Source of the DNA: Saccoglossus kowalevskii
Taxonomy: Eukaryota; Hemichordata; Enteropneusta; Harrimaniidae
DNA: 58,883 nt
Direction: 5' to 3'
Assembly: GCF_000003605.2 (NCBI RefSeq)
Contig: NW_003106593.1
Span: 578,240 to 637,122 of the forward strand
The notes below the pieces were generated by a model. It searched no databases and had not been told where the DNA came from. It worked only from the letters and a program-made list of their open reading frames with translations. Each line of letters starts with the position of its first letter. Position 1 is the stretch's first letter. A program made the position numbers and the translations under genes. Shown here one piece after another: positions 11,851 to 23,605 of this stretch.

Positions 11851-13416
11851 TTATTTCAATAAGAATGGAGTACCGGTACTGTACTGCCTGGTTGCGGTGA
11901 GCTTTAGTTGTGTTTTGGTGGATCAACACAGTTCATTGGTGTAGTCTACACAATATACTAGTACAGTCAATAGTCAATATAGGTACATGTACTTGTATTT
12001 ATAATGGGTGGAGCACATTGCACTTCAAATAAAGCATTGAAAATATAGTCCACTGATTTTGAACAATGAATACATCAACCTTGATCTATATCCTAACATT
12101 CAGGATCATATTAAAACATTTTTACTTTCAGACATGTGACATAGCATGCATAAATCCATATTGTAGTCTCTTCAAAATCACTGTACCATAATTGCTCTAT
12201 TAGTAGCACATGAATGACAAAAGTGTTTGTAGATGGTCAAATTTAAATTATTTGAGCACAGATGAATTTTGTATTGTTCAATCAGCCTCACAGGGCAGCA
12301 CAAAAGAGCATTCACATATTCTCATTTACTATTAGTATATATAGTCATTATATTCTTCCTGCCATGAATTTACGTAAAACTTTCTGTAAATTCACTTACA
12401 GTAAACCATTTTCTTAGCTCAGAAATTTAGTGATGTCCAAAAAATCACACAGAAGTAATAAAAACCTTGCTTGCTATGACAGAAAAGTGTGCTATGTCAT
12501 GTGATTCTACCTATTCTAAACTCACTCTATGCGACATCTCATTAGGAGTTGGAAGTCCCTTATTATGGCTAAGGGATAAGGTGTCAAAGTAAAAGGCAGT
12601 TCACAACCTTAGGGTGATATTGGAAGCAAATATGATATAATTGCCAAGGGAAAACTCAATACTAGTAATAGATTTTGTAGAATTCTCTACTAGACTAATT
12701 TGTCAAAAATTCAATAAATTTTCAAATTAAAATGACTTGCCAGAAGGAAGCATACACTGTTATCATGGAAACAAGCATGGGCATCCCATTTTTTTATTTT
12801 CTCTCAGCGCAACACAAGTATTCCTCCCATCTTTATAGATACATGTATCTATAAATTTCACAATTCAAACGAAAACGACAGGTTTCTATTGGCCAATTGA
12901 ATAAAAATACATTTTATATGATGTTGTTGTGCACTGTGTTAGTTAATTAGCTGATTGAAGTTTATAAATACAAAGACATTCTAAAATTCAAACACCATAC
13001 ACCTTATACACACATGGCTGGTTGGTTTTCATCCCTCATATAATATTTCAATTTCTTTCTTCATTATGTCCACTGTGCCAAATTCTATGGTTACATATAT
13101 CAGTGCAACTCTCTATGCACAAAAACAATTCTCTCTTTTGGCTCTCTCTCAACAAAATCTCAGTAGCGATTTGAGGTCTACTTTGAAACCAACATTTCAG
13201 TATAGTTGCACTTTCTGTCCCAGTACAATTACGGAAGTAGATGAAGTCAAATTAAATACAGTATAAATACCTCTGAGACCACCTAAAATCTTTCGTAATA
13301 AAAACAAAGTAGAACACAAATTTGAGTACCAGCATTTTCTGAGAATTCAATACACTATAGAAATCTGAGCAGTGTATCTTTATTTGTATTTTTGTTTGAT
13401 ACTATCTTGGTCAATA
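11851..13416. other. AT-rich non-coding stretch
   Basis: No exon recognised. The CpG content falls sharply from about here. A 24-bp perfect palindrome lies at 12832-12855. Confidence 0.5.
12832..12855. repeat. 24-bp perfect palindrome
   Basis: The half TTTATAGATACA is followed directly by its reverse complement with no spacer, giving a perfect dyad. No neighbouring element explains it. Confidence 0.9.
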
Positions 13417-13478
13417 TACTGTGAAATACTTTATTTTTGTTTGGAATTAATTTTCACTATTTTTGCTGAAGGAATGAT
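13417..13478 (+). mobile_element. MITE family B, end fragment
   Basis: Matches one terminus of the TACTGT(A/G)GAATACTTTATT family and then breaks off. Confidence 0.6.
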
Positions 13479-13567
13479 GGACAGTACAACTAATTATGGT
13501 TGATAATTTGAGAATTATCAGATTAAAAAAAAAAAAAACTCCCAATATCAAAATGTATAGAAAAGAA

Positions 13568-13721
13568 TACTGTAGAATACTTTATTTTCGCTGAAAGAAT
13601 GATTCAGTGAAAGTAAAATCTAAAATATACTATATTTTACATTCAATTCGTCAAAAAACTGTGAAAATAAATTCCATACAAAACACCCAAAAAGTCTTTT
13701 CAGCGAAAGTTTTTCACAGTA
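13568..13721. mobile_element. MITE family B copy
   Basis: Begins TACTGTAGAATACTTTATTT and ends with CACAGTA, the inverted terminus. The interior includes TTTTCGCTGAA and TTCAGCGAAAG arms. Shorter than the 200-bp copies because part of the arms is deleted. Confidence 0.75.
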
Positions 13722-13989
13722 AACAGCCTGTTGAATCTAGGATTTTGAAAAAAAAATAAGTTGATGAAATTGTGAACCATGCACGAAGTCTGCTTGTGTA
13801 GAAGCAGTGTAGTGTACCTCCATGGTATAAGTGAGGAAGGCATATTGTATAGTGTTAATTTTGTTGTCATGGACAGTACAGCTAAGAATTATGGTTGATA
13901 ATTTGAAAATTATCACAGTAAAAAAAAAACTCCCAACATCAAGATGTATAGAAAAGAATATATAAATGTTTAAGCTTTGCTACATAGAA

Positions 13990-14201
13990 TACTGTGGAAT
14001 ATTTTATTTTCGCTGGAATTAATTTTCGCTGAAAAGGCTTTTTGGGCGTTTTGTATGGAATTTATTTTCACTGATTTTTGGTGAGTTTAATGTGAAATAT
14101 AGGAAAAAAAGTATATTCGCTGGATTTTATTTTCATGGAATCATCCCTTCAGCGAAAATAGCGAAAATAAATTCCAAGCGAAAATAAGGTATTCTACAGT
14201 A
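13990..14201. mobile_element. MITE family B, near-complete copy
   Basis: A 212-bp foldback: TACTGTGGAATATTTTATTT on the left, GGTATTCTACAGTA on the right, with long arms built of TTTTCGCT / AGCGAAAA blocks. It shares nearly all its sequence with 15802-16013. No coding potential. Confidence 0.85.
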
Positions 14202-14540
14202 TCCCTGAATAAAGTACAGGGTGAGAATATTGTTTACAATCCTATATGCTTATGGTCAGACCAAATAAACAGTTTTGAAACACAGTGAGCAAAAAAAAGT
14301 GAAAGAAGCTGAAAATGACGATGAAAGTTAGTTGTAATGCAAACTATGTCAATTACACATACTTGAAAGGTAGCGCATACAAGACACCTTTTTGATACAC
14401 AGTGAGTTATTAGGCATTGTTACAGAGACTCAAGTACATGTTGACTATGAGTGCATGAGGCCATTTTAAGGGGTCATCTCGAATTTTCCATTGCTGTTGA
14501 CATAACATCATTGATTGTGGTGGTCTGTTTAAGGAATCAT

Positions 14541-14625
14541 CTCAAATTTTTCTGCACTGTTTTTTTTTTTATATTCTTCAATATTTCTGGAAGTGAACCT
14601 CAATTTTGAAGTAAATTTTCAGTTT
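14541..14625 (+). repeat. Dispersed repeat E, fragment
   Basis: TATATTCTTCAATATTTCTG and following bases match the start of the copies at 14913-15140 and 40212-40450. Confidence 0.55.
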
Positions 14626-14639
14626 TTACTACAACTGAA

Positions 14640-14905
14640 TCTGTAAATGATAGAATTTATAATGCTGAAGTGAAATATACAACTTATTAAAAATTAAAAT
14701 TGCTTTTAATTTTTTATAAATATATTTATACTTCATGTTAATTCTTATTTATCTGATGTGGTTGTTGTGTCCCTGATTTGATACAGAATATCTATCCATT
14801 GTAGGTAATTAAAACTTAGCATTCGTAAATAAATTAGAGAAGAATTGTTGGCGTATTCTGCTGATTCATCGCTCGCTCTTTATTACACTGCTATGTGGAT
14901 CAAAG
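14640..14905 (+). repeat. Dispersed repeat D, copy 1
   Basis: About 260 bp that reappears, inverted and diverged, at 20868-21140. Shared landmarks include the ATATTTATACTTCATGTTAA block, the GTTGTTGTGT(C/T)CCTGAT block, and TGTGGATCAAAGT. Identity of the parent element is unknown. Confidence 0.7.
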
Positions 14906-14912
14906 TAACCTT

Positions 14913-15140
14913 TTCACCAACACACTTTCTCGTGAACATTTTTCTACACTCTTTTCTTATATTCTTCAACATTTCTGGAAATAAACCCTAATTTTGGAGC
15001 CAACAGACAAACTTTGAGTCAAATTCCATTTTTTACTCAAAAAAATTTGTCCCAATCTTCTGAAGGAAAGTGCAAGACTATAAATGAAACAAATTTGTGA
15101 ATTTGTGATGAAAAGACGGAACTGGTGGTGTTAGGGTTAA
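14913..15140 (+). repeat. Dispersed repeat E, copy 1
   Basis: About 228 bp matching 40212-40450 in direct orientation. Shared landmarks are TATTCTTCAA(C/T)ATTTCTGG, CCAACAGA, CCCAATCTTCTGAAGGAAAG versus CTCAATCTTCAAAAGGAAAG, and GAACTGGTGGTG versus GAAACTGGTGGTG. An interspersed repeat of unknown class. Confidence 0.7.
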
Positions 15141-15257
15141 GAGATTCTTTTGACATTGGTACTGCTGTTAACAAAGTATGGTGATATAGCATGGTTGATT
15201 TGAATATAGGATAATACAGTGAGTTTTTTAGGTGATCATCTCAAATTATGTGCTAGG

Positions 15258-15546
15258 NNNNNNNNNNNNNNNNNNNNNNNNNNNNNNNNNNNNNNNNNNN
15301 NNNNNNNNNNNNNNNNNNNNNNNNNNNNNNNNNNNNNNNNNNNNNNNNNNNNNNNNNNNNNNNNNNNNNNNNNNNNNNNNNNNNNNNNNNNNNNNNNNNN
15401 NNNNNNNNNNNNNNNNNNNNNNNNNNNNNNNNNNNNNNNNNNNNNNNNNNNNNNNNNNNNNNNNNNNNNNNNNNNNNNNNNNNNNNNNNNNNNNNNNNNN
15501 NNNNNNNNNNNNNNNNNNNNNNNNNNNNNNNNNNNNNNNNNNNNNN
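15258..15546. other. Assembly gap (289 N)
   Basis: Unresolved bases between repeat E/D sequence and a MITE family A copy. Translations across it are meaningless. Confidence 1.
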
Positions 15547-15706
15547 GTAATGTACCTCTGGTCACACCCATTCTTTTTGAACAATTGAGAACCAAAAATT
15601 CACTATTTTTCATACGTGTAGATACTCTAATAGAGGCCAAATCCCCTCTGTTGAATTGTACCATTTTAATAGAAGCCACAGTTTCTAATACAGATTATAC
15701 CGTAGT
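15547..15706 (-). mobile_element. MITE family A, copy 2
   Basis: Inverted relative to copy 1 at 265-430. It shares TTTTTGAACAATTGAGAACC and the ATTTTAATAGAAGCC segment. Its left edge is lost in the assembly gap. Confidence 0.7.
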
Positions 15707-15801
15707 ACATACTACACACAATCCCAAGTGATTGGAGTAGAGAATTAACAACTAATGAACACATTGCTACAGCTGCATTTTAATCACTGGTGGAAATCAA
15801 A

Positions 15802-16013
15802 TACTGTGGAATACTTTATTTTCGCTGGAATTAATTTTCGCTGAAAAGGCTTTTTGGGCGTTTTGTGTGGAATTTATTTTCACTAATTTTTGATGAGTTT
15901 AATGTGAAATATAGGAAAAAAAGTATATTAGCTGGATTTTATTTTCACGAAATCATCCCTTAAGCGAAAATAGCGAAAATAAATTCCAAGCGAAAATAAA
16001 GTATTCTACAGTA
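15802..16013. mobile_element. MITE family B, near-complete copy
   Basis: A 212-bp foldback almost identical to 13990-14201, from TACTGTGGAATACTTTATTT to AAAGTATTCTACAGTA. The close similarity to a copy only 1.8 kb away suggests recent movement or local duplication. Confidence 0.85.
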
Positions 16014-16387
16014 TTACAACAACATAAAATGTGAAGAAAAATCAGACGAAAATATAGATGAAGTAAAAAAAAACTTAAAAAGAAAGTAGATGACTGCAGT
16101 AAAAAGAGTACCCAGCAAGCAATACAAGATATATTTTTTGTAGTTCCTCATCTATTTATAGACACAAATGAATCAGTCAAAAGGGATTCCAGATCTGCGC
16201 AAGAAATGTATATATAGTTGTAACCTTTCACATACTTACCATCCGAGTGGGCTTTTTACGAGAAGTACTCGAGTTACATTTCAATCACGCCATGGTTATA
16301 TCGGTGTTTTGTCACTTTCTATTTCATTCACCAGAACTATAAAATTAAGTGTTTATTCTTAGTTTGAAAGGTCATACAGAGAGCAAG

Positions 16388-16624
16388 TTAACCCTTTGAG
16401 AGCCTGATAATTTTCCAGGCGCAAATTCGGTGCAAATATTTTCACATTTTGGAAAATTTTCAGTAAATTTCATCACCATTTTGCACAATACAGACAGTTT
16501 CAGATATTTCTTTTTGTTTTTTATCGAAAGGTTTGTCAAATTTTGTCAACATTTCATGCAGGAAAAAGCAGACTATATCAAATAATTTTGTAAATAGTGC
16601 ATAAAGTTAACAATGGCGCTCACT
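16388..16624 (+). mobile_element. MITE-like family F, copy 1
   Basis: Begins TTAACCCTTTGAG. The whole 237-bp stretch aligns, inverted, with 49148-49371, sharing AAATATTTTCACATTTTG, ATTTCATCA(C/T)CATTTTG and AAAGGTTTGTCA. Confidence 0.7.
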
Positions 16625-16796
16625 ATACAGGCTAAAATTTCAATTATGCAATTCTGACAGTTTTAGTATATAATGAACCACAAAAAAATGAGTGAAAACA
16701 CAAAATACTTTTTTTAACTATTGTGAAGATCAGACATACATTAAAAGGCAACAAGACCTCCTTTTGGCAGAAAAAGTTTGAGAATCCTGGTAGAAC

Positions 16797-16945
16797 ATAC
16801 TGTATTTATTCTATTAGAAGTGCATCTTCAAAAGAAGTGCAAATAAACTAAAAATTTTATCCCTATAAAAATATTATTATTTTTTCTGTCTATTGAAACA
16901 ACTCTGTCATTTATGTAAACGTATGCGCTACTAACAGAGCAAGGT
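16797..16945. mobile_element. MITE family G copy
   Basis: Starts ATACTGTATTTATTCTATTA and runs to GCGCTACTAACAGAGCAAGG, matching the better-preserved copy at 41598-41761. Confidence 0.6.
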
Positions 16946-18555
16946 GTCTTTTTATATCATTTGCAAAAACTCAAACAGCATGCGTACAACAGTATTTTAA
17001 ATGCGAAAAAAAAAAGCTTTTTATTTATGGAAAGGTGAACTGCTCATACACATTTTCTATCACTTTCTTATTGTAAAGTATTACATCCTTTATACAAATT
17101 AACCTCAGCTTGATATAAAACACTTCTTTATAACTTCAACCAAATGAATAGGTAAACTTGTTAATATATCTATCAATATATGTATGAATTATTGTTGAAG
17201 TTTATTTGGATAATACATTTATTGTCTTATTTTCAATTCAATTATTGTAATTACAGAAAAAACTATGCACATATTTTTCCAGTTATCTTAGCAGACTCTA
17301 AATACAGTTACAGGGGGTGCAAGAGGAGGCACACACCCGAAAACCATCATGACTCATGCTCATATTACCCATAATTCAGTGCAGCAATGATGTCATTGTG
17401 ACTCGCCGGGCAACATACACCCCTAAGCAGAATTATATTTGTATTAGATACAGTGAATGAGAGCATAAAATGTTATTTCACATAAAATACTTATAATTTT
17501 TTTTTGTAAATTTCAAATGATGGTTGAAAACAACTCAACCAAGGAAGTAAATCCTTCAATGATTGAAGAATGTGGTGAACATTAATATCCTAGTTATTAT
17601 CTTTATTCAGACATTTGATGTAGTGATAGTGCTGTAGCAGTGTGACTGCTTATAATATATTAATTAGGGTCGATCTGTGTCCAGAGGTGGTCGGCATTGA
17701 CCAATCAGTGTTAGAATAAAACCTAGTCCATGTTTCTGTGGCGTTATTCACAAGGGAAATAATAGGTGTTACCTAATGGCTTCTATAGCTAATGAAACTG
17801 TATTATTTGAATTAGAATGAGGCACAAGGGTCTAAATTGTACGATTTCATATAAATATGAAGGTTTATGGAAGTTTATGGAATATTAAAAACACATTTAC
17901 CCTACAAGACAACATTCAAATTCAAATAGGACACTATAGAAGCCATTTGGTAATGTTCATTACCCATTTGTAGGTTTCATTTAATCATTGGCTGATTTCC
18001 TATCAAAACCAGTACATGCCCCAGTTGCAGACCTACCACAAGTCAATATAAATGTTAATCAATGGAATGTCTTTCAACAACTAATATTGATACAGGAAGT
18101 GTAAGTAAAGAAGGAGTTCCAACACCACAACAAGGTTATAATGTATACAGAACAATAAACTATGTCCACAAAGAGAAAGTACTAGTAAATATCTATCGAT
18201 ACATAGCGAAAAGCAATAACTCTGAGTCATTGCTTAAATTTTGAGGGATGAACCAATTATTAGGGATGAACCAATTATTAGAGGTGAAATTTATGGAATA
18301 GAAATATGTGAAAAATATACATCATGGTAGAGTGGAAACGGAAGTCAGAAATAATGGATTGATAGAAATTATAAGCTCTACAAAATGTTTCAAAATTTGC
18401 TTGAATGCTATTTTTTTATTCAATAAAATTAATACTACACAAATATGTTTAAAAAAATACTTTCTTGGAAATTTACTCTGAACTTACATTACTTTGATTT
18501 TGAAAGACAATTTTTTGTGATTTTCACAAATGAGTGTTTAGTGTTCTACTGTATT
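16946..18555. other. AT-rich non-coding stretch
   Basis: No exon recognised. An 18-bp unit (AGGGATGAACCAATTATT) is tandemly duplicated at 18244-18279. Confidence 0.5.
18244..18279. repeat. 18-bp tandem duplication
   Basis: Two exact adjacent copies of AGGGATGAACCAATTATT. Confidence 0.9.
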
Positions 18556-18712
18556 CACCGTATTTGTTTTATAAGTAACGTAAGATATTTGCATACATTT
18601 CAGAGATTTTGCAAAATGAATCATTTATTAATGATTCAGCGAACTCTACACGAATTTTTAGTTTAGATGCGAATCATTTGCAGATGCGCTTCTAATAGAG
18701 CAAATACGGTAT
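18556..18712. mobile_element. MITE family G copy
   Basis: Left end CACCGTATTTGTTTTATAAG. The right end, reverse-complemented, is TACCGTATTTGCTCTATTAG. The size (157 bp) and ends match family G. Confidence 0.6.
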
Positions 18713-19134
18713 GTACCCTTGAAACAAACGACCCATAATGGTAAATACATAACTAATTCTAATATCTAATTCATATTTTAAATATTTAGAATACAAAAGC
18801 AAAGATAGTTTTTGCTTTCCGATGACCTTATGGTGCGCATAATACAATTTTCGAATTAAGTTTACACAGTGAGGTGTGGTTGGCATGTTGACAAATAGTA
18901 AAAGTAAATGCCAAGTTCATATTATAGATGTGATGACCTTCCCTGATATTAAGATATATAGAAGGCAGAAGGTCAGCCAATCATAGGATGAGTACAGCTA
19001 GCCTTGTCAAATGTAAACACCCATTTATTTAATATCATGGTAATCTGTGTGAATCGACAAGTATCATATGATGTAACAAGGCATTGAGAGTAATAGTGCA
19101 CCCTCTAGCAACCAACGAAAGGCAACCAACCCAC
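18713..19134. other. AT-rich non-coding stretch
   Basis: Nothing recognised on either strand. Confidence 0.5.
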
Positions 19135-20110
19135 ACCCCTGTCATTTTGAATGTAATCATTCCCTCCTTTTACTTAGTGGCAACCACCTGTTGTACCTCT
19201 ACTCCTTACAACCAAACTGCAGGTCCCCCTCTCACTCTGGTCATACACCTCTCCCCATTCATGCATGCCATCCCTTATGTAATCATTATCCACTGTTACA
19301 GATATACCATTAGTACATAGGGGAGGCAGGTTTTAAAGTGGGGGTGACTATTTACTGGTAACCACCTGTTGTACCCCATCTCTTTACAACCAAAGTATGG
19401 CAGATAACCCCCCCCCCCTCATTCATACATGTCATCCCTAATGTAATTATTATCTACTGTTACAGATATACCATTAGTACATAGGGGAGGCAGGTTTTAC
19501 AGTGGGGTGACTATTTAGTGGTAACCACCTGTTGTACACTCTCTCTATAACCAAAATCTGGCAGACACCCCCATTCATGCAGGCCATCCCTAATGTATTT
19601 ATTATCTACTGTTACAGATAAACCATTAGTACATAGGGGAGGCAGGTTTTACAGTGGGGGTGACTATTTAGTGGTAACCTCCTGTTGTACGCTCTCCCTC
19701 TCTATAACCAAAATCTGGCAGACACCCCCCATTCATGCAGGCCATCCCTTATGTAATCATTATCTACTGTTACAGATATACCATTAGTACATAGGGGAGG
19801 CAGGTTTTACAGTGGGGGGGGGGACTATTTAGTGCTAACCACCTGTTGTACCCTTTCTTTTTACAAACAAGACACCCCCCATTCACAGATATACCATTAG
19901 TACATAGTGGAGGCAGGTCTGTTGAGGAGTATTTAGTGGTATCCACCTCTCTCTCTTTGCAACAAAAGTCTGCCAGGTACACCCCCACCCTGGTCATCCT
20001 ATATTTAACTATTATCTACTTTCACAGATATACCATTAGTACTTAGGGGAGGCAGGTTTATCTGTGGAGGACTACCGAGTGGTAACCACCTGTTGTACCC
20101 TCAAATTTTC
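19135..20110. repeat. Minisatellite with units of about 113-164 bp
   Basis: The block GATATACCATTAGTACATAG followed by GGGAGGCAGGTTT recurs at about 19301, 19465, 19617, 19775, 19888 and 20027. Each unit also carries GTGGTAACCACCTGTTGTAC and a C-rich ACACCCCCATTCATGCA segment. Spacing between copies is 164, 152, 158, 113 and 139 bp, so units are of unequal length with internal deletions. Units are far longer than CRISPR repeats and spacers. Confidence 0.9.
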
Positions 20111-20867
20111 ATACCCATTATACCCACACCCATCCCACACCACCCACCCACTGATCACTCATTATAGATTTAACTAACACTGCAATTTGAATACATCATT
20201 CATATAAAAGGATGGGGTCGATTTCGTGGTGACTACCAGTTGCCCCTCACCCAATTATTAGATGCACTCCTGGTCACCCATTATATAATCATTATCTATA
20301 TCATAAATGAGATACCAATAATCTTGTGATGGGGAGATAAAATCGAATAAGAGTCTTGATGACAAAAAACATCTGTTGACATCCCATCAATTGTTCACAT
20401 GTTGTATTTCATATTACTTTGACTAGAGTGTAAGCTTAACAGATGGCACACAATGCATAGTACTCTAAGACAGTAACAATAGATACAATCCATTGTTTCT
20501 GCTGTAACAGTTCTAAGTTTGTAAAAGAGCAAATAATAACAAAATTTGCAAGTCAGGAAAACTGCGAACAGTTGTAGCAGTGAACTTTTCATTAGGAATT
20601 CAAAAGGCAAGACCACTCGCAAAATTTCCTCACAAATGATATAAAATTATCAAATCACAAAAATTATAGCAGTGTAATCAAAAAACAAATAAAGTTATGA
20701 GGTAAATAAATTTTGCAGGTTTTCTCATGATAAGCTTGTAGAATGAGAACTTTAAAACACACAGCATCAAGTGTTGTCTTATATTGAAGGCATCCAAACA
20801 CAACACTGATAGATAATTACTATCTTTGGTTGAGGGCAGCAAACAATACTTTTATTAAATTAGATAT
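20111..20867. other. AT-rich non-coding stretch
   Basis: Degenerate minisatellite-like sequence to about 20280, then nothing recognised. Confidence 0.45.
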
Positions 20868-21140
20868 CAACTTTGATCCACATAGCTGTGTAATAACGAG
20901 TGAACCGCAGAAAACGCCAACATTTGAACATTCTTCTCTAATTTATCTATGAATGTGTTTACGCTTAGTTTTAAATTAAATACAATTGATAATTAATCTG
21001 GATGAAATCAGGAACACAACAACCACAATTAACATGAAGTATAAATATATTTATAAAAAATTAAAAGCAATTTTAATTTTTAATAAGTTGTATATTTCAC
21101 TTCAGCAATATAAAGTCTATCATTTGTTGATTCAGTTGTA
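20868..21140 (-). repeat. Dispersed repeat D, copy 2 (inverted)
   Basis: Reverse-complement match to 14640-14905: ACTTTGATCCACATAGC, AACACAACAACCACAATTAA and AACATGAAGTATAAATATAT are shared landmarks. Confidence 0.7.
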
Positions 21141-23462
21141 GCTCCGGTGAGGAGAATGGCTTCTGAATCGTCAAGTGTTTAAACTGTATCTAATTTAATG
21201 GAATTATGCTGGGTGGATGTTTGTTGATTATTTCCTCTCCACAAAGTAGAATAAATGGGGAAGAAATTTTCAGCATCTTTCACAGTGTTTTTCTCTTCAT
21301 CCAACGTTCCTACTTTCGTGAATCAAATGATTGCAAAACATATGATATTTTATAAAAAGGAAATAATTGTATTCATCAGAAATTACCTAATAGTTTGTGA
21401 CAACCATATTTTTATCTTTTTATATTATACAGTGTATTACCTTATATCTTATTATTTTTTCACCACATGTAAATTTTCAGATTTCTAGAAACATTTTTAC
21501 CATAGAAAGAAGGATATTTCCAAAGTTCAATAATCAAGTTTTTATTTTGTATTATAACATTTAATAATTTGCTTCACACATTTGATGATGGTCAATTTCG
21601 ACATTGAACTATAAAAAAAAAAGAAGAAATTCAAATCTTACAATTTTGGGGCAGATATTCAGTCTGTATCTTTCACACATAACATAAGATCTCATACAGG
21701 TTTGGAAATTTTTGAAATTTTTGAAATTTTGTTGAAATTTATATGTTTCTTATTCCTGATTCCAAAACATGGGGAAAGTACAAATATGAAAAATATGAAA
21801 AATATGAAATTTTCACATTTTTTTTTTATATTGAATATAATGTTATAATTATATTGAGAGAATTATTAATGAATTAAAAAATTAAGTGCCACACTGATGG
21901 ACTTGCTAGTTAAGTAGATTTGTTATTATTAATATTAATATAAAAGTAAATAATCTGCAATACAACGTGAGAATGTCTGTGAAAGTACTACAAGGATTTT
22001 CAAACATTTCTTTAACTGGAAAGAAAATCAATATCCACTTTTGGGTTTGAAAAATCACCAGTTTCAAATTAATACTTTAGCGTATTGAAAATTATATAAA
22101 AAATTGTAACACGTTAAATCGAAAAACATTTAGGGAATTTGTAAATTATGAAAATCAGCGCATTAATAAATGGGTGTGGCACACATTGAAAACTAAAGAC
22201 GGGACGGGGAGCGGGAGGGGTAAATTATATAATGACTAATTTCCCGTGTCTGTAAAAATGTACACAGATTTCATGAATGAGATTCATTCATATACCTAGC
22301 TTGGTAACAGTCCTATGAGGAAGGCATGGGCACTGGTAACGCGTCAAACAAAACACATGTACACGTGCAAGTTTCCACATACAGCTACAGTGCGAGTTGA
22401 CAAGCCACAAACTTTGACACAGATAGTTTTCCACTACTAGTTTGGTCACCAGGCTCCGAGTTCACCCCCTTGTCACTCAAATTTCAATTTTTCGGTGGGA
22501 ATGACACACATGTTGTCTGCCAATTAAATGGGTTGTTTTTGCATCAAAGTAAGGTTACCAAGACAACTAATGATGTTGATGAACAAAATGGTTTTTTCAT
22601 GAATAACATTACAGAACAAATGAAAGTTATATTTTTTCATAAAAATGAATTATTGCTTGAGTTTATAGATGAATAATTTAGTCTTCCATACAGTTTTTTT
22701 TTGCAAAACAGTTTCAATGTACCGCTAAAACAAATTATTCAGATAAATTCTGAATATTTTGTTTGATTAAGAATTTATCACATGTTTACTTGTGAAGTGA
22801 AAATAATTTCATCATGAAAAAATATTATATTTTGTTGCATTTTTTTTCCTTGTAGATAAAATAATTTCTAAAAAAAGTTAATAATCTACAATATACAAAT
22901 TTTTGTGGATTGATAAAATCACAGATGGCACAGTGTGGCTTACTCACTGTCTGTTTTGTCGCTAGGAGAAACTGGCTTATCTGTCAGGTCAAGGCAACAA
23001 TAAAAAATTGACTTTTCACAGATAGATAGCAACGGGGGTAAATTGACATACGGTTAAGAAGTTAGCGATTTAAAAGTGGTTTTGGTGGATCATTAACGTA
23101 CCTAATTTCACTACTGATATCTCTAAGCCAACCTGTCAACAAACTTTTAGTCAGTTCATCATGGATCAACTGGTGGTTTGATGTTTGGATGACAGAGATC
23201 TTTTCTTTTTGTGTGACAAAATTGGTTATGAAAGTGCTGCTATGGTTGCTGGCATTTAGATTAAAATAAGCTGTAATTTAATTAGTAATCTAATTTTTAA
23301 TAAGTTGCATAATTTCGACATAAGCAGTGTTTTTTCATACTTTTTTTTTTTTATCAATGATGGAACATTAATGTCCCATCTAGGTCTAGGTGCTGTTTTG
23401 GTTTATGTTGCATGTACATCGTAACAGTTAACCAAAGTGTGTACCATAAAATCCCTAATAAA
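21141..23462. other. AT-rich non-coding stretch
   Basis: No exon recognised. Short tandem runs of GAAATTTTT (about 21710-21740) and AAATATGAA (21780-21815) occur. About 23253-23330 resembles part of repeat D. Confidence 0.45.
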
Positions 23463-23605
23463 AGTGGCACCCATTATTTTTGAATAATTGAGAATCAAAA
23501 ATTCACCATCATATGTGTAGATGCTCTAATAGATGCCGCATCCCCTCTGTTGCATTCTACCATTTTAATAGAAGCCGCAGCTTCTAATACAGATTTTATA
23601 GTAAA
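23463..23605 (-). mobile_element. MITE family A, copy 3
   Basis: Inverted copy relative to 265-430. It shares AATTGAGAATCAAAAATTCA, TGTAGATGCTCTAATAGATG and the terminus CTAATACAGATTTTATAGTA. Confidence 0.7.

Noticed and set aside
15219-15731. Long frames across the N run
   Set aside because: The N bases hide stops, and the readable part is a MITE family A copy.
19135-20110. Possible CRISPR array
   Set aside because: Units are 113-164 bp with most of each unit shared, in eukaryotic DNA. It is a minisatellite.
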